A stretch of 64,000 bases of DNA from Microbacterium sp. ABRD28 (GCF_003850245.1 NZ_CP031015.1:2604001-2668000), one strand, 5' to 3'; shown: positions 18,270 through 28,374, numbered from the stretch's first letter. Notes: generated by a model not told the origin, from the sequence alone. Program-made: numbers and translations.

Positions 18270-19367
18270 ATGACCGCCACGGTCACCACCCCCCGCGTCG
18301 GATCCCGCAACACCGGGATCCGACGCGGGGAGGCCGCCGCGGGGTGGGTGTTCGTCCTCCCCGTCATCCTCATCCTGGGTCTGTTCCTGCTGATCCCGGT
18401 ACTGATGGCGCTCTGGGTGAGTTTCTCCGACTGGGCGGGACGGGGAAGCCCCCTGTCGGGATCGGTGAACTTCGTCGGCCTGGAGAACTACGCCGCGGTG
18501 ACCACCGGTGGCGGGCTCGCCGAGCGCGACTTCGGGATCTCGCTGCGCAACATCGCCTGGTACGTGCTGCTCGTCGTCCCGCTCCAGACCGCGCTGTCGC
18601 TCTTCCTGGCGGTCCTGGTGAACCGCGCGGTCCTCCGCGGCCGCGGATTCTTCCGCACCGCGTTCTACTTCCCCTCCGTCACCTCCTCGGTGGCGATCAC
18701 GATCCTGTGGCTGTTCCTCTTCTCGCAGACCGGTGTGGTCAACGCCGTCCTCGCCTGGATCGGCATCTCGGGGCCGAACTGGTTCCAAGAGCCGAGCGGC
18801 ATCGTCCACAACGCCCTCGCCGGCATCGGGATCACCACCGGTCCGGAGGCGCTCACGCAGACCGACGTGCTCGGCGTGAGCCTGTGGGAGTGGCTCGCCG
18901 GCCCCTCCGTCGCCCTGTCGGCCTTCATCCTCATGGCCGTCTTCACCACGAGCGGCACGTTCATGCTGCTCTTCATCGCGGCCCTGCAGAACGTCGGCGG
19001 CGAGCTCGGTGAGGCCGGGATGATGGACGGCGCCAACGGCTGGCAGCGGTTCTGGCACATCACCCTCCCGCAGCTGCGCCCGACGATCTTCACCGTCGTG
19101 ACCCTCGGGGTCATCGGCGGCTGGCAGGTCTTCGACCAGATCTACACCGGCACCGAAGGCGGCCCGGCCAAGACCACCGTCACCCCCGCCTACCTGTCGT
19201 ACGAGGCGGCGTTCACCCGTCAGGAGTGGGGCGAGGGGTCGGCGATCGCCTTCCTGCTCTTCCTCATCATCATCTTCTTCACGATCATCCAGCGCTGGGT
19301 GCTGCGTGAACGCGGGGTGTCCAAGCGACGCGCCGCACGCTACGAAGTGAAGGGGGGCCGGTCATGA
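18270..19367 (+). CDS. Sugar ABC transporter permease (MalF-like)
   Basis: Inner-membrane permease of 365 aa with about six to eight helices, beginning with AAAGWVFVLPVILILGLFL. The cytoplasmic EAA loop that contacts the ATPase reads GELGEAGMMDGANGWQRFWH followed by ITLPQLRP. The ATG comes one base after the stop of the binding-protein gene; the next gene overlaps its end by 4 bases. No nucleotide-binding subunit is encoded in the operon, so a shared ATPase (MsiK/MsmX type) elsewhere is expected. Confidence 0.93.
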   Translation: MTATVTTPRVGSRNTGIRRGEAAAGWVFVLPVILILGLFLLIPVLMALWVSFSDWAGRGSPLSGSVNFVGLENYAAVTTGGGLAERDFGISLRNIAWYVLLVVPLQTALSLFLAVLVNRAVLRGRGFFRTAFYFPSVTSSVAITILWLFLFSQTGVVNAVLAWIGISGPNWFQEPSGIVHNALAGIGITTGPEALTQTDVLGVSLWEWLAGPSVALSAFILMAVFTTSGTFMLLFIAALQNVGGELGEAGMMDGANGWQRFWHITLPQLRPTIFTVVTLGVIGGWQVFDQIYTGTEGGPAKTTVTPAYLSYEAAFTRQEWGEGSAIAFLLFLIIIFFTIIQRWVLRERGVSKRRAARYEVKGGRS

Positions 19368-20281
19368 GCGAGACCCTGCCTCCGCAGGCGAAGGTCGCCC
19401 AGGTCGATCCGGGCCGACCCGCTCCCGCGCCTCGCCCCCGCCGCAACGGCCTCTCCCGCCGGGTCAGCGGTCAGATCTTCCTGTACGCGCTGCTGGTGAT
19501 CCTCGCGATCATCTACATCTTCCCGTTCCTCGTGCAGGTCGCGACCTCGTTCAAGACCGACTCCGAAGCGGCGAGCAACGCGCTCTCCCTCTTCCCGCAG
19601 ACGGTGACGTTCGCGGCGTACGAGACCCTCTTCGGCCGGAGCGACTTCCCGCTGTGGTTCGTCAACTCCACGATCGTCACGGTGGTGGTCACCCTCGGCC
19701 GGGTGTTCTTCGTCTCCCTCGCCGGGTACGCCCTCGCCCGTCTGCACTTCCGGGGTCGCGGTGCGATCTTCGCCCTCGTCGTCGCCGTCATGGCGGTGCC
19801 GGCGGTGGTGCTCCTCATCCCGAAGTTCCTCGTGCTCAATCAGATCGGCATCTACGACACCTATGCCGCGATGATCCTGCCGCTCCTCGTCGATGCCGCC
19901 GGGGTGTTCATCATGAAGAACTTCTTCGAGTCCATCCCGGTCTCGGTCGAGGAGCAGGCACGCATCGACGGCGCAGGCGCCTTCCGGGTGTTCTGGTCGG
20001 TGGTGCTGCCGATGGCGCGGCCCGCTCTCATCACCATCGTGATCCTGTCGTTCCAGGGATCGTGGAACGAGCTCAGCCACTTCATCGTCGCCACGCAGTC
20101 CCCTGAGCTGACGACCCTCACCAAGGGCGTCGCGTCGCTGGCCTCCGGTCAGCTCAGTCAGGGCACGCAGTATCCGATCAAGCTCGCCGCAGCGCTGATC
20201 ATGACGATCCCCGTGGCCGTGCTGTTCTTCATCTTCCAAAAGCGCATCATGAACACCAGCGAAGGAGCCGTCAAAGGATGA
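19364..20281 (+). CDS. Sugar ABC transporter permease (MalG-like)
   Basis: Inner-membrane permease of 305 aa with six predicted helices. The EAA loop is SVEEQARIDGAGAFRVFW followed by SVVLPMARPAL. It opens with a cytoplasmic proline/arginine-rich tail, then FLYALLVILAIIYIFPFLVQ. ATGA overlaps on both sides couple it to the MalF-like gene and to the glycosidase. It forms the heterodimeric channel with the preceding gene product. Confidence 0.93.
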   Translation: MSETLPPQAKVAQVDPGRPAPAPRPRRNGLSRRVSGQIFLYALLVILAIIYIFPFLVQVATSFKTDSEAASNALSLFPQTVTFAAYETLFGRSDFPLWFVNSTIVTVVVTLGRVFFVSLAGYALARLHFRGRGAIFALVVAVMAVPAVVLLIPKFLVLNQIGIYDTYAAMILPLLVDAAGVFIMKNFFESIPVSVEEQARIDGAGAFRVFWSVVLPMARPALITIVILSFQGSWNELSHFIVATQSPELTTLTKGVASLASGQLSQGTQYPIKLAAALIMTIPVAVLFFIFQKRIMNTSEGAVKG

Positions 20282-22200
20282 ACCCCCTCACCGAGCCCGC
20301 GACCCGCACGCGCCAGCCGCTGCTCGACGACGCGGTCATCGCGCTGCGCGCGCCCACCCAGGTGTGGTCGCGCGAGACCGGCGACGCCGGCGCGGGCGCG
20401 ATCGACGGGGTCTACCACGGCGACGTCCGGCACGTGCGCGAGCTGGAGCTGACCTGCGACGAGTCCGATGTCGAATGGATCTCGATCGCTCCCGACGGCC
20501 CCTCGCGGGTGGTCTTCAGCGCGGTGCTGCGCGGGCTCGACGACGACACCCCCGACCCCAAGGTGCGGCTGCTGCGGGATCGCGTCGTCGCCCCCGGCGA
20601 GGTGCGTGAGACCTGGACGCTGCGCTCCGCGCGCGACGAACCGGTGTCGGCGACCCTCCGACTGCGCGTCGGTGCCGAATTCGCATCGCTCCACGACGTC
20701 AAGGGCGGCCGTCCCGAAGCGGCGGTCACCGAGGTGCACGGGACGGATGCCACGGCGTCGGCTCGTTCTCAGACGGCGTCGTTCCTTCTCAAGGCCACCG
20801 GCGGCGCGGTCGAGACGAGCGGATCCGACATCCGTGCGGCATGGTCGATCACCCTCCCCGCCCGCGGCGAGGCGACGGTCTCCTGGCGGATGATCCTGGA
20901 AGACACCACCGTCGTCGTATCCGGGGTGTCGCACCCGAGCCGCATCGACGTCCCGGCCGCCGTGCAGGCGGCCGGCGGCGGCGATCCGCGTCTCGGCCGG
21001 TGGCTGGAAGTCGCCCTCGGCGACCTCGAGGCCCTGCGGCTCACCCTCCCCGACGAGCGGGACGATGCGTTCTACGCGGCCGGCGCGCCGTGGTTCTTCA
21101 CGCTGTTCGGTCGGGATTCGCTCTGGGCGGCACGCCTCGCCCTTCCGCTCGACGTCGGCATGACGGCATCCACCCTTCGCGTGCTCGCGCGTCTGCAGGG
21201 CGACCGCGACGAGCCCGACTCGGCGCAGGAGCCCGGGAAGATCCTCCACGAGCTGCGTTCCACCACCCTCGAACAGCCGGGTGAGGGAATCGCCCTCCCC
21301 CCGCTGTACTACGGGACGGTCGATGCGACTGCGCTGTGGGTGTGCCTCCTCGCCGACGCGTGGCGCGCGGGAATGCCCGAGGCGGAGGTCGCGGCGCTCG
21401 TGCCCGCTCTGCGCGGGGCTCTGGACTGGCTGGTGCATCACGGCGACAACGACGGCGACGGCTTCATCGACTATCTCGATCGCACCGGCCACGGCCTCGC
21501 CAACCAGGGGTGGAAGGACTCGGGAGACTCGATCCAGTGGCGCGACGGACGCCTCGCCGAGGGGCCGATCGCGCTGTGCGAGGTGCAGGGCTACGCCTAC
21601 GAGGCGGCCCTCGCCGGGGCCGAGATCCTCGAGGCGTTCACGGGCGACGCCGAGGAGGCAGCCCGGCTGCGGGCCTGGGCGCGTGAGCTGCGTGAGCGCT
21701 TCGCTGCGGCGTACTGGGTGGAGACCCCCGAGGGACGCTATCCGGCAGTCGCCCTCGACCGGCACAAGCAGCCCGTCGACACCCTGACCAGCAACATCGG
21801 CCATCTCCTCGGCACCGGCATCCTCGACGCCGCCGATGAGGCGCACGTCGCTCGGCTGCTCCTGGGCGCGTCGCTGTCGAGCGGCTTCGGCATCCGCACG
21901 ATGTCCACGGGCGCAGCGGGCTATTGGCCGTTGTCGTACCACGGCGGGAGCGTCTGGACGCACGACACGGCCATCGCCGCGCACGGGATGCTGCGCGCCG
22001 GCCTTCACACGGAGGCGGAGGAGGTCGTCGCCGGCATGCTCGCCGCGGCAGAGGCGTTCTCCTACCGGGTGCCCGAGCTCCACTCCGGCGATCCGATCAC
22101 CGAGACCTCGCGCCCCGCTCCCTACCCCGCGGCCTGCCGGCCGCAGGCGTGGTCGGCGGCTGCCGCTGTCGTGGCGCTCAGTGCGGTGCAGGGGCGCTGA
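20278..22200 (+). CDS. Glycogen-debranching / amylo-alpha-1,6-glucosidase family protein
   Basis: Cytoplasmic protein of 640 aa, no signal peptide. The N-terminal 220 residues form a glycogen-debranching N-terminal beta domain (DGVYHGDVRHVRELEL near residue 44); the rest is an (alpha/alpha)6 barrel with PWFFTLFGRDSLWAARLAL, GLANQGWKDSGDSIQWRDG and GGSVWTHDTAIAAHGML. The acidic residues in FGRDSLW and WKDSGDS are likely in the active site. It overlaps the permease gene by 4 bases, so it probably acts on the imported sugar. Alternative activities of this clan (for example on sucrose- or rhamnose-containing oligosaccharides) cannot be excluded. Confidence 0.83.
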   Translation: MNPLTEPATRTRQPLLDDAVIALRAPTQVWSRETGDAGAGAIDGVYHGDVRHVRELELTCDESDVEWISIAPDGPSRVVFSAVLRGLDDDTPDPKVRLLRDRVVAPGEVRETWTLRSARDEPVSATLRLRVGAEFASLHDVKGGRPEAAVTEVHGTDATASARSQTASFLLKATGGAVETSGSDIRAAWSITLPARGEATVSWRMILEDTTVVVSGVSHPSRIDVPAAVQAAGGGDPRLGRWLEVALGDLEALRLTLPDERDDAFYAAGAPWFFTLFGRDSLWAARLALPLDVGMTASTLRVLARLQGDRDEPDSAQEPGKILHELRSTTLEQPGEGIALPPLYYGTVDATALWVCLLADAWRAGMPEAEVAALVPALRGALDWLVHHGDNDGDGFIDYLDRTGHGLANQGWKDSGDSIQWRDGRLAEGPIALCEVQGYAYEAALAGAEILEAFTGDAEEAARLRAWARELRERFAAAYWVETPEGRYPAVALDRHKQPVDTLTSNIGHLLGTGILDAADEAHVARLLLGASLSSGFGIRTMSTGAAGYWPLSYHGGSVWTHDTAIAAHGMLRAGLHTEAEEVVAGMLAAAEAFSYRVPELHSGDPITETSRPAPYPAACRPQAWSAAAAVVALSAVQGR

Positions 22201-22212
22201 CGGCCCGCCCGC

Positions 22213-22689
22213 TCAGTCGACCTTCGACACCGTCCCACCGGTGAGGCCGACCAGCTCGTCGAAGGTGAGCGGGAAGACGGTGTGCGGGGTGCCGCCGGCG
22301 GCCCAGATCTCGGGGTACTGCGCGAGATCCTCGTCGACCACGGTGGGAAGCGGCGCCGGATGACCGGTGGGGGCCACTCCCCCGATCGCCTGGCCCGTAG
22401 CATCCCGCACCTGCTCCGGCGTCGCACGTCGGATCGATTCGCGCCCGAGACGGGCTGCGAGGGCGACGGTGTCGACGCGGTGGGCGCCGCTCGTCATCAC
22501 CAGGAGCGGTTCGCCGTCGCTCCAGAACACCAGGCTGTTCGCGATCGCGCCCACCTCGACACCCAGCGCCTCGGCGGCGAGGACGGCGGTCGACGCGGCA
22601 TCGGGGAGCACGACGATGTCGCCGGCGATTCCGGCGGCGCGGAGGGCGTCATGGACGAGACGGCTGCGGGGCGGGAGCGAGGAGGTCAT
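22213..22689 (-). CDS. YbaK/EbsC-family aminoacyl-tRNA deacylase-like protein
   Basis: Protein of 158 aa of the YbaK/ProX editing fold, which clears mischarged aminoacyl-tRNA in trans. Seen: VGAIANSLVFWSDGEPLLVM (NSLVF is a family marker), GAHRVDTVALAARLG, and GQAIGGVAPTGHP with the substrate-pocket GGVxPxGH pattern. The ATG at 22689 is preceded by a hydrophobic-free gap; the frame is open far upstream but only as a shadow of the dehydrogenase on the other strand. It converges with the glycosidase gene, stops 12 bases apart. Confidence 0.9.
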   Translation of the reverse strand: MTSSLPPRSRLVHDALRAAGIAGDIVVLPDAASTAVLAAEALGVEVGAIANSLVFWSDGEPLLVMTSGAHRVDTVALAARLGRESIRRATPEQVRDATGQAIGGVAPTGHPAPLPTVVDEDLAQYPEIWAAGGTPHTVFPLTFDELVGLTGGTVSKVD

Positions 22690-22833
22690 GCCCGCCAGCC
22701 TAGGGTCGCGGCGCGGCACTGTTGAGCGGGCACAGTTGAACCGCGGCGCCGGCGATGATGCAATGGAGTCGGATGCGGCGAAGCGGCCGCATCCGACAGA
22801 GCACGCCCACAAGGCCCGCCGAAAGAGGACGCG

Positions 22834-23910
22834 ATGACGCACACCCTGCCCCTGCCCGATTTCACCCACGAGCGCGTGGAGGTGATCACGGGGCGGCGGA
22901 GCGGACTGTTCCTCGCGGTGGCCCTGCACTCCTCCGTCCTCGGCTCCGCGCTCGGTGGCGCCCGCCTGTGGACCTACCCGCACTGGAGCGATGCCCTCGG
23001 CGACGCCCTGCGCCTCTCGGCGGCGATGACCCTGAAGAACGCCGCCGCGGGCCTCGACGCCGGAGGCGGCAAGGCGGTCATCGCGCTTCCTGAGGGGACG
23101 ATTCTCGACGCCGAGCGCCGGCGGGCCGCCTTCCTCGATCTCGGCGACGCCGTCGAAGCCCTGAACGGTCTGTACCGCACGGCAGAGGACGTCGGCTCGA
23201 CCACCGACGACATGCTCACGGTCCACGAGCGCACCGAGCACGTCGTCGGCCTCCCCGACGCCGTCGGCGGCTCGGGTGAGCCGGCAGGCCCCACGAGCCT
23301 CGGGGTCTACGCGTCGCTCCGGGCGACCCTCGAGCGCGTGACCGGAAGTGCGGATGTCGCGGGCCGACGCATCACGATCTCCGGCCTCGGACAGGTCGGC
23401 AGTCGCCTCGCGCTGCGCCTGGCCGCCGAGGGAGCCGTCCTCACGGTGACCGATGTGAATCCCGCCAAGCGCGACCTCGCCCGCGAGCTGCAGGCCTCCT
23501 GGAGCGAGCCCGGATTCGAGCACCTCGTGCCGGCCGACATCTTCGTCCCCGCGGGGATCGGTGGCCTCCTCACCTCCGAGGTCATCGACGACCTCGACGC
23601 GCGCGCTGTCTGCGGCCCGGCGAACAACCCGCTGGCCGAGCACGCCGGCGCTGACCGGCTCGCGGCGCGGGGCATCCTCTACGCCCCCGACTTCGTCGTG
23701 AACGCGGGCGGGGTGATCTACCTCGACCTCGAGGCGAAGAAGCTCGGCACGCGCGAAGAGATCATGGACCGGGTCGCCGGCATCGGCGACACCCTCCGCC
23801 GGGTCTTCGACGACGCCGCCGAGCGCGGCATCACGCCGCTGATGGCCGCCGAGGGGCTCGCCGCGCAGCGGCTGTCGGTCGGACAGGAACAGCACACGCT
23901 CGCGCACTGA
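22834..23910 (+). CDS. Glu/Leu/Phe/Val dehydrogenase
   Basis: NAD-dependent amino acid dehydrogenase of 358 aa, the length of leucine, valine and phenylalanine dehydrogenases rather than GDH. Seen: catalytic lysine region AMTLKNAAAGLDAGGGKAVI (substrate Lys and glycine-rich loop), the family Asp in the STTDDMLTV region, Rossmann motif ISGLGQVGSRLALRLAAEG, VCGPANNPLAE and APDFVVNAGGVIYLDLE. It oxidatively deaminates a branched or aromatic amino acid to the 2-oxo acid. AAAGAGGA precedes the ATG. Stops of this gene and the convergent AfsR gene are 7 bases apart. Confidence 0.9.
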   Translation: MTHTLPLPDFTHERVEVITGRRSGLFLAVALHSSVLGSALGGARLWTYPHWSDALGDALRLSAAMTLKNAAAGLDAGGGKAVIALPEGTILDAERRRAAFLDLGDAVEALNGLYRTAEDVGSTTDDMLTVHERTEHVVGLPDAVGGSGEPAGPTSLGVYASLRATLERVTGSADVAGRRITISGLGQVGSRLALRLAAEGAVLTVTDVNPAKRDLARELQASWSEPGFEHLVPADIFVPAGIGGLLTSEVIDDLDARAVCGPANNPLAEHAGADRLAARGILYAPDFVVNAGGVIYLDLEAKKLGTREEIMDRVAGIGDTLRRVFDDAAERGITPLMAAEGLAAQRLSVGQEQHTLAH

Positions 23911-23916
23911 TCCGGG

Positions 23917-26637
23917 TCACCACTCGGTGAGCGTCCACACCTCCGGGCGCGCCGCCGATCCCTGCACCTCCGAGAACGCGATGGCCGAGGCCCGGAGCTC
24001 GGCCATCGCTTCCTCGTCTCGCCCCGCCGCGTGGAGGAGGTCGGCCAGATGCGAGTGCAGAGCGCCCTGACGGTGCCTGTCTCCCTGTCGGTCCGCGCAG
24101 CGGAGAGCCTGGCGCGCGGCGTCGAGCGCCTCGTCGGCCGCCCCGCGCTGGGCGCGAGCGCGCGAGAGGTTGTTGAGCGTCGCGATCAGCAGATCATCGT
24201 CGGCGTAGGCGTCGGCGCGCGCTACCGCGTCCTCGAGGTGGGCCTCGGCGTCATCCTGCTCCCCCTCGGCGAGCGCGATCATGCCGAGGACGTTCCCGGC
24301 CTGGATGACCGCGGCAGCGTCACCTTCCTCCATGCCCGCCACGCGTGCCGTCGACGCCGTCGCCCGTGCCTCGTCGCGCCGGCCGAGACGGTGCAGCACG
24401 AGAGCGAGATCCGCCACCATCCTCGCCCGTCGCCCCCGCCCCTCCGGCCCGCTCGATTCGAGCGCTGACTCCAGGTGCGACAGCGCCAGCTGCAGGTCGC
24501 CGCGACGGTCGTGCACGCGCGCGATCGCATGGTCGATCTCGGCGCGACGGCCGGCGTCGGACTCCGCCGCCGCCGAGGCCTGATCGAGGGCGACGAGCGC
24601 TTCGTCGTACCGCCCGAGGCGAACCAGCGCCGTCCCGATCGACGCGTGGACGTCGCTGTCGCGCCGACCGAGCGCGAGCGCGGACCGCAGCTGGCCGATG
24701 GCCTCCTCGTGCGCGCCCAGGCGAGAGGAGTCCGACGCCGCGGCGAGGAACCAGTCGGCCGCCTCGTCCTCCCGTCCGGCGGATGCGAGGTGCCGCGCGA
24801 CCGCACCGGCGGGCGTCAACGACGGATCGACGCCGTGCCGTCGGATGAGGACGTCGGCGAGCCTGCCATGCAGCAGACGGCGCCGCGCGAGCGACAAAGC
24901 CTCCTGCGCCGCGTCGCGCACGAGGTCGTGCGGCACGTCGTACCCCGCGGTCTCGGCGTGCTCGACGAGGAGTCCGCGCGCGACCGCCTCTTCGATCGCA
25001 TCGACCGTCTCGCTCTCGTCGCGGCCGCTGACCGCACGGAGGAGCTCGGGGGGAGCCACCGTCCCGATGACGACCGCTGACGTCACCACCTGCCTCGCGG
25101 TGTCGGACGCGCCCGCGAATCGCGCCGCGACGATGTCGCGCACATCGGTTCCGGCGACCCCCGCAGGAGACCCGGCCTGCTCGGTGACGAGGAGCGGGAT
25201 GCCGCGCGTGCGGCGCAGCACCTCGGCGGGGTCGAGGGCCTCCCCGACGAGATCGGCGATCTGATCGGCGTCGAGCGGCAGCAGCCTGCGGGCCTCGCCG
25301 GTCTCGGAGACGGCGTGCTGCAGCGGACCGCCCGTGGTGCCGGGACGCCAGGCGACGAGTGTGAGGACTCCGGGTGGCAGCCGACGAACGGCGTAGGCCA
25401 GGAGCAGCGCGGAGGGGCGGTCGATCAGCTCGGCGTCGTCGACGACCAGGAGCACGGGTCCGGCGTCGGCGATGCGCGAGAGCGCCGCACGCACGGCGTC
25501 GTGCACCCGCTGGAGGTCGCCGGCGGTCCGGATCCCTCGCGCGTGCGGCGAGGCGATCTCCGACGCCAGCGCGCCCAGCGCACTCACCGAGGAGCGCGGC
25601 TGCGTCGCGAGTGCGGGCTCGATGCTCAGCATCGCGCGCACGAAGTCGTTCGCCGCCGCGTAGGCGAGGGATGTCTCCGAGGCCCGACCGCCGACCCGGA
25701 GGATCCGGGCACCCGCTCGACGGGTCGCGACGTCGAGGAGCACCGTCTTGCCGAGGCCGGGTTCGCCGACGAGACCGAGCACACGCCCCGGACGCCCTTC
25801 CGCGGCGTCCCGCCAGGCCGCCTCGAGGGCGGCCAGCTCGGCCTCCCGCCCGACGAGGCGCACCCGCTCGCGCGGCGCTCTCGCGGCCGGGGTCACCGCC
25901 TCTCTCTCGCGTGGGGCCTGCAGCCGCCCGGCGCGGATGTCGTCGTGAAGCGCCATCGTCTCGGGGAGGGGGGCGACGCCGAGCTCGGTGTCGAGCAGGC
26001 GCACGAGCGAGCGGTAGGCCTGGACGGCGGCATGGCGGTCGCCGGCGAAGGCGGTCGCTCGGATCAGGTCCGCATGCGCCGGCTCCGAGAGCGGGTCGAT
26101 CTGCACGCGACGTCGCGCCCAGTCCCGACCTTCCTCCCAGTCCCCGTTCGCCCCCGCATCCCGCGTGAGCCGGGCGAGCACATCGGAGAGCGCGTCGGTG
26201 AGCTCCGCCGCGACGCCGATCGCCCAGTCGTCGAAGGCCGGACTGTCTCGGAGGGAGAACCCGTCGAGAAACCGGTCAGCGGGAAGGAGCGCCGCGGACC
26301 GCCAGTCCTCCACCTCCGATGACGCGGCGAGCCGACGGAATCGGACCACATCGCAGTCGACTGGCTCGATGTCGAGGTCGAGACCGACCCGGTCGCCGCG
26401 CACCGCGAGGGCCGGGCCGACGGCCGCGGCGACCGAGAGCGTCCTTCGCAGCGTGGCGCGCGCGCGCGCCCGCTCGAGGTCGGGCCAGAGCAGGCTAGCG
26501 ATGGCGTCCCGGCCGTGATCCTCGCCGGTCACCGCCAGCAGGCACAGCAGCGCCACCGCCTTCCGGGTGTCGAAGCGCACGACGGCGGCGGCTCGTCTCA
26601 CGCGAGGCGGGCCGAGGAAATCGAGCTCTACCGCCAC
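23917..26637 (-). CDS. AfsR/SARP-family regulator with AAA ATPase and TPR-like region
   Basis: Large regulator of 906 aa. Order: winged-helix DNA-binding domain (1-90; RKAVALLCLLA, LLWPDLERARARATLRRTLS), bacterial transcriptional activation domain (about 95-240), AAA/NACHT-like ATPase with Walker A GEPGLGKT (291-298) and Walker B-like VLLVVDDAELI, then about 350 residues of helical TPR-like repeats (SIGTALVRLGRYDEALVAL, ATLNNLSRARAQRGAADEAL). Such proteins couple nucleotide state and protein contacts to activation of secondary-metabolite or stress genes. No biosynthetic cluster is adjacent, so targets are unknown. It is divergent from the SpoIIE operon at 26797, which could be a target. Confidence 0.88.
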   Translation of the reverse strand: MAVELDFLGPPRVRRAAAVVRFDTRKAVALLCLLAVTGEDHGRDAIASLLWPDLERARARATLRRTLSVAAAVGPALAVRGDRVGLDLDIEPVDCDVVRFRRLAASSEVEDWRSAALLPADRFLDGFSLRDSPAFDDWAIGVAAELTDALSDVLARLTRDAGANGDWEEGRDWARRRVQIDPLSEPAHADLIRATAFAGDRHAAVQAYRSLVRLLDTELGVAPLPETMALHDDIRAGRLQAPREREAVTPAARAPRERVRLVGREAELAALEAAWRDAAEGRPGRVLGLVGEPGLGKTVLLDVATRRAGARILRVGGRASETSLAYAAANDFVRAMLSIEPALATQPRSSVSALGALASEIASPHARGIRTAGDLQRVHDAVRAALSRIADAGPVLLVVDDAELIDRPSALLLAYAVRRLPPGVLTLVAWRPGTTGGPLQHAVSETGEARRLLPLDADQIADLVGEALDPAEVLRRTRGIPLLVTEQAGSPAGVAGTDVRDIVAARFAGASDTARQVVTSAVVIGTVAPPELLRAVSGRDESETVDAIEEAVARGLLVEHAETAGYDVPHDLVRDAAQEALSLARRRLLHGRLADVLIRRHGVDPSLTPAGAVARHLASAGREDEAADWFLAAASDSSRLGAHEEAIGQLRSALALGRRDSDVHASIGTALVRLGRYDEALVALDQASAAAESDAGRRAEIDHAIARVHDRRGDLQLALSHLESALESSGPEGRGRRARMVADLALVLHRLGRRDEARATASTARVAGMEEGDAAAVIQAGNVLGMIALAEGEQDDAEAHLEDAVARADAYADDDLLIATLNNLSRARAQRGAADEALDAARQALRCADRQGDRHRQGALHSHLADLLHAAGRDEEAMAELRASAIAFSEVQGSAARPEVWTLTEW

Positions 26638-26796
26638 GATCGCCCACTCCGTTCACCGTCGGATGTGCTCACCGTAGCGCGCCCAGGCGTTCCGGTCATC
26701 AGCTCACCGCCGGCCCCGTAACGCTTTCGGAACGCCCCGCGGAGGATCATCGTTGCAGTACCGATCGCGGAACGGCGAGCGGGACGGGAGGATCCG

Positions 26797-28374
26797 ATGA
26801 CCGACACGCTCGAGACGCCCGAGACGCGGACCGCAACGCCCAGGGCGAAACGCGCGCGGCGGATCGACATCGAGATCGACCCGGACGATCCGCTCCTGGT
26901 GTACCTGGAGTCGGCATCCGGACCGGTCGAGATCGGCGCCCTCCCCACCGCGTCCCCCGCCGTGACGCGCCTCCTCGCTCAGGACGTCGAGCTGGTGGTC
27001 CCCCTGGTGACTAGCGGCGAGCTCGTCGGCATCCTCGCCCTCGGCCCTCGGCTGTCGGAACGCACGTACTCGCGCAACGACCGGCGCCTCCTCGACAGCC
27101 TGGCGCGCTATGCCGCCCCGGCTCTGCGCCTGGGTCAGCTGATGCGCACGCAGGAGAAGCAGGCGCGGGAGCGGGAGCGCATCGAGCAGGAACTCCACGT
27201 CGCCCAGCTGATCCAGCAGCAGTTCCTGCCGGCCGAGCTCCCCGAGCTCGGTGGATGGCACCTCTCGGCCTTCTATCGTCCGGCGCGCACCGTGGGCGGC
27301 GACTTCTACGACCTGATCGAGCTCGCCGACGGGCGCATCATGCTCGTCACCGGCGACGTCACGGACAAGGGAGTCCCGGCGGCGCTCGTGATGGCCAGCA
27401 CGCACGCCCTGCTCCGCTCGACCGCCGGGGTCACGACGTCCCCGGGCGAGGTGCTGCGCCGCGTGAACGAGCTGCTCATCCCGCAGATCCCCGCCCATAT
27501 GTTCGTCACCTGCCTCGTACTCGTGATCGACCTCGAGACCGGCCGCACCCAGTTCGCCAACGCCGGCCACAATCTTCCCTTCGTCCGTCGCGCACGCGGG
27601 GTCGCTCAGCTGCACGCACGCGGGATGCCGCTCGGGCTGATGCCCGGCAGCGTCTACGAAGAGCACGAGACCGTCATCGACCCGGGTGAGATCGTCCTGC
27701 TCTACAGCGACGGCATCACCGAGCAGCACAGCGTCGACGGCGAGATGTTCGGATTCGCCCGCACCGGCGACCTTGTCTCGCGCGCCGACGCCGGCCAGGG
27801 ACTCATCGACGACGCCGTCCAGACCCTCGCCCGGTTCTCGGCCGGGGTCGAGCAGGAGGACGACATCACCCTGGTCGCGCTCGTGCGCGGTCGACGCGGA
27901 GGTGCGTCCGAGACGGTGCGTTTCGTCGTCGCCAGCGTGCCGGGAAACGAACGTGGCGCGATGGACCGGGTCACCGAGATCGTCTCGTCCCACCTGGCCG
28001 GCGCCCGGCTCGACGCTCTGCGCACGGCGGTCAGCGAGACGGTCATGAATGCGATCGAGCACGGAAACCGTGGGGATGCCGGTCTGGAGGTCACGGTGAC
28101 CGTGCGATGCGCTCCGGAGATGGTCACGGTCGACGTCGAGGATTTCGGCCGGGGACGCCGCACCGAGGCCGAGACGCCCGATCTGGATCTGAAGCTCGCC
28201 GGTCTCCAGACACCACGCGGATGGGGACTCTTCCTCGTCCGCGAGCTGGTCGACCGTGTCGAGGAGCACGGCGATGCAGACCGTCACGTCGTCCGGCTGA
28301 TGATGCGCACGCACGGGGCGGATGCGGCGGAAGCCGCGGCGCCGGAACGGAGGGGACATGAGTCTGAGTCATGA
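26797..28374 (+). CDS. GAF-SpoIIE phosphatase fused to RsbW-like HATPase
   Basis: Predicted cytoplasmic protein of 525 aa. N-terminal half-GAF-like region (about 30-115), a coiled linker rich in Glu/Arg (QEKQARERERIEQELHVAQL), PP2C/SpoIIE phosphatase (about 160-365; TVGGDFYDLIEL, GDVTDKGVPAALVMA, ANAGHNLPFV, LLYSDGITE), and a C-terminal HATPase_c_2 domain (about 385-510; AVSETVMNAIEHGN, VDVEDFGRGR, GWGLFLVRELVD). The phosphatase and the anti-sigma-like kinase therefore sit in one chain. GGGAGGA precedes the ATG. Two STAS genes follow immediately, their likely substrates. The sigma factor controlled, if any, is not in the window. Confidence 0.92.
   Translation: MTDTLETPETRTATPRAKRARRIDIEIDPDDPLLVYLESASGPVEIGALPTASPAVTRLLAQDVELVVPLVTSGELVGILALGPRLSERTYSRNDRRLLDSLARYAAPALRLGQLMRTQEKQARERERIEQELHVAQLIQQQFLPAELPELGGWHLSAFYRPARTVGGDFYDLIELADGRIMLVTGDVTDKGVPAALVMASTHALLRSTAGVTTSPGEVLRRVNELLIPQIPAHMFVTCLVLVIDLETGRTQFANAGHNLPFVRRARGVAQLHARGMPLGLMPGSVYEEHETVIDPGEIVLLYSDGITEQHSVDGEMFGFARTGDLVSRADAGQGLIDDAVQTLARFSAGVEQEDDITLVALVRGRRGGASETVRFVVASVPGNERGAMDRVTEIVSSHLAGARLDALRTAVSETVMNAIEHGNRGDAGLEVTVTVRCAPEMVTVDVEDFGRGRRTEAETPDLDLKLAGLQTPRGWGLFLVRELVDRVEEHGDADRHVVRLMMRTHGADAAEAAAPERRGHESES

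Noticed and set aside
20158..22083. A 641-codon minus-strand frame opposite the debranching-type gene
   Set aside because: No recognisable domain; the plus strand has clear GH motifs and operon overlaps.
22690..23907. N-terminal extension of the YbaK-like frame
   Set aside because: It is a shadow of the dehydrogenase on the other strand; the family starts at the ATG at 22689.
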